From: Epithemia pelagica
Lineage: Eukaryota; Bacillariophyta; Bacillariophyceae; Surirellales; Surirellaceae
DNA: 64,000 nt
Reading direction: 5' to 3'
Assembly: GCA_946965045.2 (NCBI GenBank)
Contig: OX337242.1
Span: forward strand, 1,426,001 to 1,490,000
Part shown: in pieces, positions 40,016 through 49,987 of the stretch
Position numbering within the stretch: position 1 is the first letter of the stretch
Layout of the letters: each line of letters starts with the position of its first letter
Program-made: the position numbers and the translations under genes
The notes under the pieces: model-generated
Told to the model about the DNA's origin: nothing
The model's input: only the letters and a program-made list of their open reading frames with translations
Database searches by the model: none

Positions 40016-41443
40016 ATGAGAGGAAGAAAACATGGTCCGAACGGCCAACGCACGGATCAAAGGATGGAAGATAGAGAAGGGATCAAGAGAGATCCAACGA
40101 AGCGACAACACCGCATTGCCATGGTGTGTGATTTCTTTCATCCTCGTTTGGGAGGAGTTGAAAATCATATTTGGAGTTTATCGCACCATTTGCTTCGAAA
40201 AGGTCACAAAGTTATTGTCGTCACCCATGCCTATGGGAAAGAATACAAAGGTGTTCGATACTTCGAAGGCGGGTCGTCGAAATCATCACCTCTCAAGGTC
40301 TACTACTGTCCAATATTGCCCTTGGTCGATCAAGATTGTCTCCCCACCTTTACTGCATCTCTACCACTGCTTCGGTGGATTTTCATTCGAGAAAGGATTG
40401 AGATTGTCCACGGTCACCAAGCAACTAGTTGCCTTGCCAATGAATCAATGGCTTACGCAAATGTTCTGGGTCTCAAAAGCGTATACACTGATCATAGTTT
40501 GTTTGGATTTGATGATGTGGCAGGTGTTATTTTGAATCGAGTCCTTCAGACGACTCTTTGCACAGTCGATGCAGCCATCGCTGTGTCTTATGCGTGTCGA
40601 GACAATCTTGTTCTGAGAACAAGTAATGCACTTGCTCCTGAACAAGTTACTGTGATTCCGAACGCCATAGACCCGTCAAAGTTCGTCCCAGATCCATCAA
40701 TGCGGCCGCAGGGCAGAGTACAAATTGTCGTTGTATCCAGATTGGTGTACCGAAAAGGGGTGGATTTGCTGGTGGGGATAATACCTAGGATATGTCGGGA
40801 GCTGCCGGAAGTCGACTTTCTGATCGGGGGAGATGGTTCAAAATTACTTGCGCTGCAAGAAATGGTCGAAGGAGAACGATTGGAAGAAAGAGTGACATTT
40901 TTGGGAGCCGTTCCTCATAAGAATGTGCGCGATGTGTTAGTCCAAGGCCATATCTTTTTGAACTGCTCTCTGACGGAATCATTCTGCATAGCCATTCTGG
41001 AAGCCGCAAGCTGCGGTCTTCTTGTTGTGTCGACAAATGTCGGAGGCGTTCCTGAAGTGTTGCCATCACCAAGTATGGCGCGCCTGGCGAATCCAGATGT
41101 GACGTCAATGGTCAAAGAGCTTATGTCAGCCGTCTCGCAACAAGAACGTAATCCACTTGACCCTTGGCAACTTCACCAAAATATTCGTTCGATGTATTCT
41201 TGGGACCGCGTTGCAACAGAGACCGGATCTGTCTACGATCGAATTTCCGAAACCGCAGATCATAATGGTGAATTCGGGTGCGAGAAGCCGTTTTCTTTGT
41301 GGAACCATATTACTCACTACTTCTTCGCTCTTGGTGGTGGAATTGCTGGAGGCGTGGCTGCGGTCACTGCCTTTCTCCTTTATGCGTGGCTTTGTGTTTT
41401 AAGGCGTCTTCAACCGAAGGAGCGAATTGAGGTTCTGGCCTGA
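40016..41443 (+). CDS. PIGA: GPI N-acetylglucosaminyltransferase catalytic subunit (PIG-A/GPI3)
   Basis: The frame opens at 39983; the Met at 40016 is preferred, giving 475 residues in one exon. The GT4 glycosyltransferase matches PIG-A along its length: 'IAMVCDFFHPRLGGVENHIWSLSHHLLRKGH' at the start, 'EIVHGHQATSCLANESMAYANVLGLKSVYTDHSLFGF', 'VTVIPNAIDPSKF', 'IVVVSRLVYRKGVDLL', 'DFLIGGDGSK', and 'LNCSLTESFCIAILEAASCGLLVVSTNVGGVPEVLP' containing the E-x7-E nucleotide-sugar motif. It transfers GlcNAc from UDP-GlcNAc to phosphatidylinositol on the cytosolic face of the ER, the first step of GPI-anchor synthesis. A C-terminal hydrophobic segment ('GGIAGGVAAVTAFLLYAWLCVL') anchors the enzyme, as in other PIG-A proteins. 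Confidence 0.95.
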   Translation: MRGRKHGPNGQRTDQRMEDREGIKRDPTKRQHRIAMVCDFFHPRLGGVENHIWSLSHHLLRKGHKVIVVTHAYGKEYKGVRYFEGGSSKSSPLKVYYCPILPLVDQDCLPTFTASLPLLRWIFIRERIEIVHGHQATSCLANESMAYANVLGLKSVYTDHSLFGFDDVAGVILNRVLQTTLCTVDAAIAVSYACRDNLVLRTSNALAPEQVTVIPNAIDPSKFVPDPSMRPQGRVQIVVVSRLVYRKGVDLLVGIIPRICRELPEVDFLIGGDGSKLLALQEMVEGERLEERVTFLGAVPHKNVRDVLVQGHIFLNCSLTESFCIAILEAASCGLLVVSTNVGGVPEVLPSPSMARLANPDVTSMVKELMSAVSQQERNPLDPWQLHQNIRSMYSWDRVATETGSVYDRISETADHNGEFGCEKPFSLWNHITHYFFALGGGIAGGVAAVTAFLLYAWLCVLRRLQPKERIEVLA

Positions 41444-41713
41444 TGTTGCATGGAGGAAACGAGCAGTAACCACAGTTGGTGACAAGTAACAAGTGCTGTA
41501 GAACTTATAGATTGGATTGTATTTCAATTGGAAAGAACGAAAAGACTCAGAGACCTAGGTGGGAGTAGGAGTAGTAGTCCTAGGGTGGTTCCTTTGTCTC
41601 TTGGGTGGTGCAGTGCGTAAGGTACTCCTAGCAACGATAGTTTTTGTCGTTACTCGATCTCTCTTTGTCCGTATCAACGCAGGATCACCTCTTGTCTCAG
41701 TGTGGTGTTACAA

Positions 41714-42841
41714 ATGTTGAAACGGAGGAGTCATCTGGCTCTTTCCACTATTCTGACATTCTCTTGGAAAGGAGGATTAACCTACGCCTTTTGTGAGCGT
41801 GGTGTAGATGGATCTATCACTCAACATCGAGCTTTATTCTCGACGAAATTGACCCGGCAATGGTTGTCAAGTGATAGCGCCACCCAGTTTTCCATAGCAG
41901 AGCAACGCAAACACATCCAGGACGCACTATATCGAATTCAGCGTGTCAATCACATGCCACAAGATGTTTCCGACTCATTGATTCCGTTCAGAGTGAACAA
42001 TGTTCTTCTTGGCAAAGTCAGACCGGCAATTGCAAATTTATTTACTTCCACCTTGGATCAAGGAAATCATGTTTTTCAGCTTGAAGATGATTCCGACCAA
42101 CAATTCCTCACCTTGAATGACAGTTGTGGTTCCACATGCGCGGAGCGCACTGCAGCCGTAGCTGTTGTCACAGAAGAACTTCGCAACCGAGGGGTAATTC
42201 ATGGTTGGCGAGATGAACTCTACCCTGTTGCTTCATCTTTTTACGATGAACCTGTTTTTCTCATGGAGCGCGCAGCAGTTAGTTTTCTGGGCATCCTCGA
42301 ATACGGGGTGCATATAAATGGATTAGTGCGAAAACAAGGCGCTATGGAAAATGTTGATGTCAAAATGTGGATGGCACGACGCTCGGCCACCAAATCAAAG
42401 TATCCAGGGATGCTAGATCACATTGTTGCTGGCGGACAGCCGGCTGGCATATCTCTTATGGACAATGTCATCAAGGAGTGTCTGGAGGAAGCCGGTATAC
42501 CAGAAAGTTTGGCCACTGCAGGCGTGTCCTCCGCAGGAGCGATCAGCTACGAAACCTACAGCGAGAGATCTGACACAATTTCTCGAAATATTTTATTCTG
42601 CTTCGATCTTCATCTTCCGGAGTCGTTTCAACCAACTCCTGTGGATGGTGAGGTCCAAGAATTCTTTCTTTGGTCTCTGAAAGACGTGCTGGAGTCCCTT
42701 GATGAAGACTACGCCGATCCTATAAAGCCAAACTGTTACGTTGTCATCATTGATTGGCTGGTTCGCTGTGGACACCTATCTCCCGACGTGCCTGGGTACT
42801 TGGATGTTTTGCGAGGACTTAGAAGTGGTGACTGTCAATGA
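41714..42841 (+). CDS. Nudix hydrolase with DUF4743-type N-terminal domain
   Basis: The frame opens at 41702 and the Met at 41714 is the likelier start ('MLKRRSHLALSTILTFSW'); 375 residues. The Nudix fold begins near 'GVHINGLVRKQG' with 'KMWMARRSATKSKYPGMLDHIVAGGQPAGISLMDNVIKECLEEAGIPESL'. The box has KECLEEAGI in place of the textbook REUxEExGU (Arg to Lys) and keeps the metal-binding Glu pair. The upstream region ('IPFRVNNVLLGKVRPAIANLF', 'LRNRGVIHGWRDELYPV') is the DUF4743 domain found in yeast YJR142W and plant NUDT20/24, proteins related to thiamine pyrophosphokinase that are reported to act on damaged thiamine diphosphates. The N-terminal hydrophobic stretch may be an organelle signal. 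Confidence 0.85.
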   Translation: MLKRRSHLALSTILTFSWKGGLTYAFCERGVDGSITQHRALFSTKLTRQWLSSDSATQFSIAEQRKHIQDALYRIQRVNHMPQDVSDSLIPFRVNNVLLGKVRPAIANLFTSTLDQGNHVFQLEDDSDQQFLTLNDSCGSTCAERTAAVAVVTEELRNRGVIHGWRDELYPVASSFYDEPVFLMERAAVSFLGILEYGVHINGLVRKQGAMENVDVKMWMARRSATKSKYPGMLDHIVAGGQPAGISLMDNVIKECLEEAGIPESLATAGVSSAGAISYETYSERSDTISRNILFCFDLHLPESFQPTPVDGEVQEFFLWSLKDVLESLDEDYADPIKPNCYVVIIDWLVRCGHLSPDVPGYLDVLRGLRSGDCQ

Positions 42842-42956
42842 AGGAACGCGAAACTCTAAAAGCTCTAACAAGGGCTTCCTAAAGCAATCACATATTCTAT
42901 CACAGCAAGGGAATTCAGCTCCTTCCAAAGGCAGTGTTTCGATGTCATTAGCTCCA

Positions 42957-43758
42957 CTATTCCTTCCCTGCTCCATCAGCACCTTCCTCAGCTTGATCAG
43001 AAGTCCAAAGAGTCAGGTTATCTCGAAGAAGTTGCATAATCAGTGTTGAGTCTTTGTATGATTCTTCGTTCAGCGTATCTAATTCCGCAATCGCATCGTC
43101 GAAGGCTTGCTTGGCGATCTGACATGCTTTGTCTGGGGAATTGAGAATCTCTGAAATTTGAAAGAACAAATGAACAATTAGGGACGATTTTCTCAAAAAA
43201 GGAGATGTGAAGGAGAAGCGTCTCACCATAATAGAAAACGGAAAAATTTAAGGCCAAGCCCAGTCGAATCGGGTGAGTAGGAGGAAGTTCAGCGCCCGCG
43301 ATTCCTGATGCGGCGTTGTAAGCATCGAGAGCTGAGCTTGCTGAAGCTTTTCGCGTCTCTCCCACCTGGAACTCTGACAAGTACCGATGGTAGTCACCCT
43401 TCATCTTGTAGTAAAACACCTTTGCCTCTTCTGAAGTGGAGTTGGGAATGAGAGTGTCCAGAATGATGGAAAGAATCTCGTCACAAATATTAAAAAGCTC
43501 TGTCTCGATCTTCTCCTTGTAATCTTTGATGTGAGGTCCTTTGTCTGAGTCCCCCTTTTGCTCAATGGAGGTCACAACACGCCAAGATGCCCGTCTGGAC
43601 CCAATCACATTCTTGTATGCTACCGACAGCAAATTGCGTTCCTCAACGGTGAGCTCTTGTGGTTGCTTCGCGACCTCTTTCATGTCGGCGACCATTTCGT
43701 CAAACCGTTCGGCTTGCTCCGCAAGCTTGGCTCTATATACGAGACTGTCACGGTCCAT
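42957..43758 (-). CDS. 14-3-3 protein, copy 1
   Basis: Exons 43227-43758 and 42957-43150 on the minus strand, intron 76 bp (GTGAGA...TCAG); 241 residues. Typical features: '[22 protein letters not shown]', '[27 protein letters not shown]' (signature 1, [11 protein letters not shown]), the phosphopeptide-binding groove ('DYHRYLSEF'), and '[21 protein letters not shown]' (signature 2, before the variable acidic tail). The splice site interrupts 'FSVFYYEILNSP', the most conserved block of the family, so the intron is certain. 14-3-3 dimers bind phosphoserine/threonine motifs in many signalling partners. It is head to head with copy 2 at 44462, with the same intron position and exon 1 length (532 bp). 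Confidence 0.96.
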
Positions 43759-44461
43759 GGTTGATTTTCAGAATGAGGGTGAGAGTGAGTTGTCAATGGC
43801 AATCGAGAACTGTTTTCGAGATGCAACCAATGGTTCACAAGGGTTAGGGATTGGATCTTGAATCCGCCCCAAACCCCAAACCCAAAATGACTCGAAGCCA
43901 ATCTTACTACTCTCAAGAGTGATGACTATTTTTTAATAATAGTTAATATATTATTGAGTTTTTCTTAACCGATAGGATGTTTTCACATCATGTCTGCTGC
44001 CGTCTGTGACGTCGACTTCATTCGGAATCGGTCGTGGGGGAATCAAGAAGTAAGAAGTGTCATCTGTCATCTTGCAGTCATTCATCTCTGTCATAGAAAA
44101 AGCACCGAACAAACCCACTGTCTGTACCGTCCGTCGGACGATACGGCAAACGCAGGGTTCTTTTCACGCATGCAGGACATCGTTCACGCGGATGTCCCAC
44201 TGTTTGCTTCTCCGATAACTGCAGCTCTCGATTCTTGATTCCCTCCATCGTTCATGCCTCGTAGAATAAGTACCAGAAGCTCTCGTAGCACTTGGGAAAA
44301 GAGGCATCTGCATTCTTCATAATCCAAATCAGTCATCGGGAGGAAAGTGCACAGCCACACCCACCACACCCAGCCCCTTCTCTCCTTCGGTCATAAGTTG
44401 GGACTGGTCCATTCGGGGACTTGCATAGGTTTTCATTTGAGAGAATTGAAAGAAATCTACA
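43759..44461. promoter_or_regulatory. Bidirectional promoter between two 14-3-3 genes
   Basis: About 700 bp separating the two start codons. It includes a very AT-rich stretch around 43928-43970 (TTTTTTAATAATAGTTAATATATTATTG). Two short frames here (43990-44238 plus, 44184-44369 minus) are not gene-like. Confidence 0.5.
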
Positions 44462-45302
44462 ATGGACCGTGATACTCTCGTATACAGAGCTAAGCTTGCT
44501 GAGCAAGCGGAACGATTCGATGAGATGGTTACTGACATGAAGGAAGTTGCCAAACAGCCGCAAGAGCTTACCGTCGAGGAACGTAATCTTTTGTCGGTGG
44601 CGTACAAGAACGTGATCGGTTCAAGACGTGCTTCTTGGCGTGTAGTGACCTCTATCGAGCAAAAAGGGGACGCTGATAAGACACCCGTCGTGAAGGACTA
44701 CAAGAATAAGATTGAATCTGAACTTGTTGATATCTGTAACGACATCCTCTCAATTATCCAAGAATCATTGATCCCCAACTCGACTTCTGAAGAGGCTAAG
44801 GTTTTTTACTACAAAATGCAAGGTGACTACCACCGCTATCTGTCAGAATTTCAAATTGGAGAGACCCGCAAGGCTTCTGCAAGTTCCGCCCTTGACGCTT
44901 ATCAAGAAGCGTCCAACATTGCCGGTGCGGACCTGCCACCAACACACCCCATCCGATTGGGTCTTGCTCTCAACTTCTCTGTTTTCTATTACGGTAAGTA
45001 CTTTATTTTGGATTTCATGCTATGCCTAAGGATCAGAGATCCATACCACCGTTTTCTAACGAATTGTCTTACGTTTGTTTGAATGAACAGAGATCTTGAA
45101 CTCTCCCGACAAGGCATGCCAAATCGCCAAGCAAGCGTTCGATGACGCCATCGCTGAATTGGACACTCTCAACGAGGAATCATACAAGGACTCTACACTT
45201 ATCATGCAGTTGCTACGTGATAACCTCACTCTGTGGACATCTGATCAAGCAGAGGGTGAAGATGGTGACGCTGCAGCTGATGGTGCTGAAGACAAAGATT
45301 AG
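44462..45302 (+). CDS. 14-3-3 protein, copy 2
   Basis: Exons 44462-44993 and 45091-45302, intron 97 bp (GTAAGT...ACAG); 247 residues. It shares all family signatures with copy 1 and differs mainly in conservative positions, around residues 70-105 ('[35 protein letters not shown]'), and in the acidic tail ('[16 protein letters not shown]'). Many synonymous differences despite near-identical protein indicate an old inverted duplication under strong selection. Shared upstream DNA means the two may be co-regulated. Confidence 0.96.
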
Positions 45303-45409
45303 ATCTTTAGCTTCGTCATTGCATGTTAATCATTTGTTCTGAAAGTGTTTCATTTCCCTCATTTCTATTCCCTGCACAACTCGACGTAGTGTGTATATGA
45401 CGTTCAATC

Positions 45410-45914
45410 TTAGAGTTGCTTCCCTTGTAGAAGAGCCAGTAGCGAAGCTATCCCACCATACACAGCAAATCCTACAGTCGCTGGGGAAAATTGTGGATAA
45501 CGATAGAAAAACGAATAATCCACAAACGGAACTCCAAGCATTCCACGACTGACTCCAATGTAGCCAATGGTTCCAGCACTCAGAAAATTATGTACAAGTG
45601 ATTGTCTGCCGTGGATAAACTCCATTGGACATTGCAAAACGTTGTAGACGTAAATACCTCCCATGTAAAGACCTTCGATAACGTCATCATCATTTAGCAA
45701 GCAAGCAATGTGAGCCCAGAACCAAACAATTCCACTCAAAGGACGAGAAATGGGAAAACATACCGACGGATCTTGGATGGAAAGCTTGTGCCACTGGAAC
45801 ACCCTGGACGACATCCAAACCAGAAAATACCACACCTGCTATGGCAGAGGGAATGATTGGTCTCGTAACGCAGTCCCTTTGATATGCGGTTGATTTCGGG
45901 TTGTACATATACAT
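45410..45914 (-). CDS. Small multi-pass membrane protein, Tim17/22-like candidate
   Basis: Exons 45764-45914 and 45410-45672 on the minus strand with a 91-bp GTATGT...GAAG intron; 137 residues. Splicing yields a continuous pattern of short Gly-rich hydrophobic helices: 'IIPSAIAGVVFSGLDVVQG', 'SVGLYMGGIYVYNVLQCPMEFIHG', 'FLSAGTIGYIGVSRGMLG' and 'PATVGFAVYGGIASLLALLQ'. The repeated G-x3-G helices, the length and the central 'G..Y...' helix followed by a polar loop resemble the Tim17/Tim22/Tim23 or NDUFA11 group of mitochondrial inner-membrane proteins, but this is a pattern-level suggestion only. The 3' end converges on 14-3-3 copy 2 with about 105 bp between stops. The 5' end faces the SNF2 gene across about 300 bp. 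Confidence 0.62.
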
Positions 45915-46085
45915 TATGAATAATCTGGATTGCTGCCTTCACGAGCAAGAACAACAGAAGACTGCCATTGTCCATACTGATGCCGAGTTCTTTTCGGGGA
46001 GGTTGCTAGGAGTACTAGAGCTCTACTCTCTCTAGTAGAGAGGGGGGGTTGCCCTAGCCTTAGCTTTTCTGGGTGCGCGCGCCTT

Positions 46086-46096
46086 TTTCCCGCGCC
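46086..46096 (+). promoter_or_regulatory. E2F consensus site upstream of the SNF2/RING gene
   Basis: TTTCCCGCGCC contains TTTCCCGC, an exact match to TTTSSCGC. It lies about 130 bp before the SNF2/RING start in a short GC-rich block (GCGCGCGCC, CCGGCGCGC) that stands out from the AT-rich surroundings. It is shared with the divergent small membrane-protein gene. Confidence 0.35.
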
Positions 46097-46214
46097 ATCC
46101 GGCGCGCATGCAGCCTGATCAGCATCACAAAAACTCGTTCCGACTTCCGACACATCCACATTCAAATCTCTATTCCATAATCCATAGGAGTACATTCGAC
46201 TGAAAATCAGGCAA

Positions 46215-49200
46215 GTGGAGGTCAAGAAGATGAACAACGATGCAATAAATCATTCTGGAATGGTGGGCGGTAATCATAATCGGTCATTTGAAAATGGCGA
46301 ACCGCGTGGCCTTTCTTCCCTGAAGATGGACGCTCATTTAGAAAAAATCCTGGGTGAAATGGATGACAATGACAGTGACGACGATTTATTACAGGGAAGG
46401 CCCGAGTTTAAAAGGGATACGACATTGACTCAAACTGCTGCGAAAGACAGAAAGCGGAAGTCCCCGACTGATGCTTTTGAAGAGCTTCAAGAATCACATA
46501 TTTCTTCGGACCACAGATTGAGCTCGCTCCGAAAGAAGGGACGCCCACTCCGTGAAACAAAAATTGAAAGCAAATGCAATGATACGGATACTCTCGCGGT
46601 CCGCATCTCATCCTCGGTGCCAGACTCACCCACCCAACTCAACAAGCCTAAGATCAAGGAGAACATTGGAAGTCTATCGTCACTCGTTAGAAACAAAAAA
46701 CCTCCTCCTCAGAAACAAGGTACAGCTAGCAATCAAATACGTTTTCACCGAACCTGCAGCTTACCAAAACTGTCAAAGCCACTTTCATTTGATGAACAGA
46801 AGGAGAGACTTGAGAAGATTGAGCGGATGCAAGATAGGGCACTTCAAAAGATCCTCTACATGACAAACTTTCGATTCTCCCTTTTTCCGCATCAATTTGA
46901 AGCAGTTCGACGAGCAGCCGGTGTACCAGAGGACTTTCCTCTCCACAAGGGATCAAAGGTGAAGAGTCCTTTGTTAGCATCGATCAGAGATGCCGTGGTA
47001 GGATTGAAGCTGGAAGTAAATCAGCCAACAACAAGAGGTCTCTGCATTGCCGATTGTATGGGCTTGTAAGTATCACTTTGAGTGCTCGAGAGTTAAACGT
47101 TCCTGAAACTCAAGTTTGTTTTCTCACTCTGCACATCTGCCTTGTTATCATAAGAGGGAAAACAGTTGAAGCAAGTAAGTGAAATTGTTGATTTTGAAAT
47201 TTGCGGGGAGCTCGAACTAAACAAACGTTGCATCTCTACCGTAAGTTGGTGGTGCCATATTGAGCGATGCAATTGCCACAGAACGGGGTGAGAAGAAGCT
47301 CCCGATATTGGTTGTTTCACCAAACGATGCTGTCCAACTGCAGTGGCGTGACACTCTACTGTTGAATGGAGTTCCGATGTCTCGAATTGTCTGGTTCAAG
47401 AAAGGAATGACAAAAGGGTTCGAGTCGAACAATTTCATTTTATTGACACGACATACCGCCGCCGCAGAAATACGCCGAGTGTTTGATGAAAGAAGTAAAA
47501 ATACGAGGATTGATACCAAAGAGAAGCCTTCTCCTCTTTTCCCACAAGCGTCAAGAATGACTCTTGAGAGACTTCAGGATGAGTACCTGTTTGAGAAAGG
47601 AAAAAGCAGGAGAACGTGGAAGAAAGACGGGGAAATGAGGGACGATACCATTACGAGACTGATCGCGAATTGTAAGCGGAAAAATGACAGACGTAAGATT
47701 CAGCACTCCTTCCGGATGGTAGTCATTGACGAGGCGCATTTTCTAAAAGTAAGCATATTGGCTGTTTCTTGTTGGACCACGGCGTTGGCTAACTTTCTTC
47801 TGCTTTTTACTTCCAGAACAGAATAACGTTTTGGACATATGCGTGCTCATTGAGTTCCATTCATGCCCATCGAGTAGTACCACTTACTGGGACTCCCTAC
47901 AACAATGGAAGCAGCGATTTAGGAACACTAATGACAATGATTGACCCATCAAAAAAGTCGGCGAGTTCCCAATGGTGGAAGCGCTGTCTTGGGTCCAAAT
48001 CGTCGACTCGAGCCATCATTGAATCAACGAAGACGTGGCATGAAAATTTCATGCTTCGCCGTGGCAAGGAGGCCATCGCCCATTTGTTACCTCAAAAGAT
48101 TGTGACGAGAAAGATGGTGGCTGTTTCCACAAATGATCTTGACGTTTACTGCCATTATGAAGCCAAATTGGTGCACGCTCTCAAGGATTTTAACAAGATG
48201 TTGGATGCAAACAACCCTATTCATCAGGCAAAGTTGAAAAATCTCTTTCAAATCGTCATGTCCTTTATGAGTTGTATGCGCTCATCGCTTATCCATCCTC
48301 TTCTGCCTTCGCATGGAAGGGAGGTGACCAAACTATTTAGTCCCACAAGGTGCCAATTGGTCTCACCCAAAGAAGTCCCACAGTTTTGTGTTTGTTGTCA
48401 ACAGGGCCTTCGTCCTTCTGTTCCAGTAGTTAACAAAATTGACAAGCCAACTCCAACAAAACAGAGTAATGGAACTTCCCAATCAAATAATATTGATGAA
48501 ATGGAAGAAGGCGAAGACTATAACGATGACATGGCAGAAGAAGAATACGAAATCGATGACCGCCCTTTGTTCCCTCTTCCTCCGGGGATTTGCGGTGCAC
48601 GCAAACCCATTCAGCACTACGCACACCAAGAGTGCATCGACTTACTTTCGATGCAGTATATAGCTGGTGGTTGCGCAGTGAGCTGTCCGCGTTGCTTGGA
48701 CTTACAAGGACGCGCTACAGGAACTCACAACGGCGCTGTATCGTCACAAAAGTTCTGGTGTAAAGATGTGGTCCCGAGTATTCCCAAAGGATTTGCAACG
48801 TCACCAAAGTTGGATGCGGTCATTAAATGGATTCTGGATGTTCCCAAATGTGACAAAATTCTTGTTGTTAGCTTCTTCAAGGGAAGTCTAGATTTGGTCG
48901 AAGCCATCCTCATGCATGAGTTTGGATGGAACGTTGCTCGATTTGACGGAGTACGTCTGCGCTTGATTCGCTTTTGTTCAAACCAGGGACCTAAAATTGT
49001 TTTCTTTGTTTGTTTCAGGACGTCAGCCCAACGCAAAAGACTGCAGAGTTGGAACGCTTCAAACACACCGAAGATTGCCGTGTCTTGTTGATGACAGTGC
49101 AAAGCGGTGGAGTGGGATTGAACGTTGTTGAAGGAAATCACATTGCTTTCCTTGATCGTTGGTTCAACCCCTTTGTTCACGACCAGGCGGAAGATCGATG

Positions 49201-49747
49201 CTTCCGCCTAGGGCAAAAGAAAGACGTGTCAGTTCATTATTTTGACGTTGGAGCAACCGTTGACGAAGTCATGTTTCAGATTAACAAGGTGAAGCAGGAA
49301 AATTCAAAGGTAGTTCTGGCCAGTGGAGAGCAAATCGGAACTGAGACTGGCACATTGTCATACACGGAAATGTCTGGACTTGTCAGTCGCTTGATCACTG
49401 CGATTCGAGACCATCGAACTTCTTTCCTCGCGAAATACGAGAAAAACAATAGTGTGGCCATTCCTTCATATGAAGGCATCAAAGGACAGGTTGAGGAGCA
49501 CAAGCAAAAGATGAAGGATAACTCATCAGTGAACGGGAAATCCCAACAACAAAAGCCAGAGGATGGCAATGACTCCCCGCCAGAGAAGCCCCCAAAGGAT
49601 GAGGATGGTCTAGACGATGCTTCTTTTGCAGAATCAGACGACGAATGGGGTGAGAAGCACGACGCCACATCAAAAATTGGGGCAGAACCAGAGACAGTCA
49701 AGAGTGAGATGAAAACTGGGAAAGCTTCGAGGGGTAAACAAAAGTAG
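46215..49747 (+). CDS. SNF2-family ATPase with embedded RING finger (Rad5/Rad16/HLTF group)
   Basis: Five exons: 46215-47065, 47155-47174, 47246-47748, 47817-48950 and 49019-49747; 1,078 residues with all phases consistent. The 20-bp exon 2 supplies most of Walker A: exon 1 ends 'ADCMG', exon 2 adds 'LGKTVEA', exon 3 continues 'IGGAILSDAIA'. DEAH box 'VVIDEAHFLKN' spans the exon 3/4 junction; 'VVPLTGTPYNN' is motif III. A RING-type finger lies between the helicase lobes ('FCVCCQQG', then 'YAHQECIDLL', 'CAVSCPRCLD'). Lobe 2 has 'KILVVSFFKGSLDLVEAIL', 'LLMTVQSGGVGLNVVEGNHIAFLDRWFNP' and 'DQAEDRCFRLGQKKDV'. RING-in-SNF2 proteins are DNA-damage-tolerance translocases and ubiquitin ligases (Rad5, HLTF) or Rad16/Uls1-like; no HIRAN domain was seen, so the exact subfamily is open. 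Confidence 0.88.
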
Positions 49748-49987
49748 ATGTAGCTTCATGTGTCAGGTTGAAACCATACTAAGTATTGGGGTGAAAGGGA
49801 ACTTTAATTGTAGCTTAATGTTTATTTCCAACTCACGCCCCAACTGAGGGCCGGTATCCGCCACGCCACAGTCTTACTGCGGCGACTGACCACTGGCGAT
49901 GCCATGGCAGTTCGGCAGGTTGAAACGAGCGGCCAAAAACTTGCTTCCTTCATAATATTGAGCTAGGCCATGCAACTTGTGGTAAGG

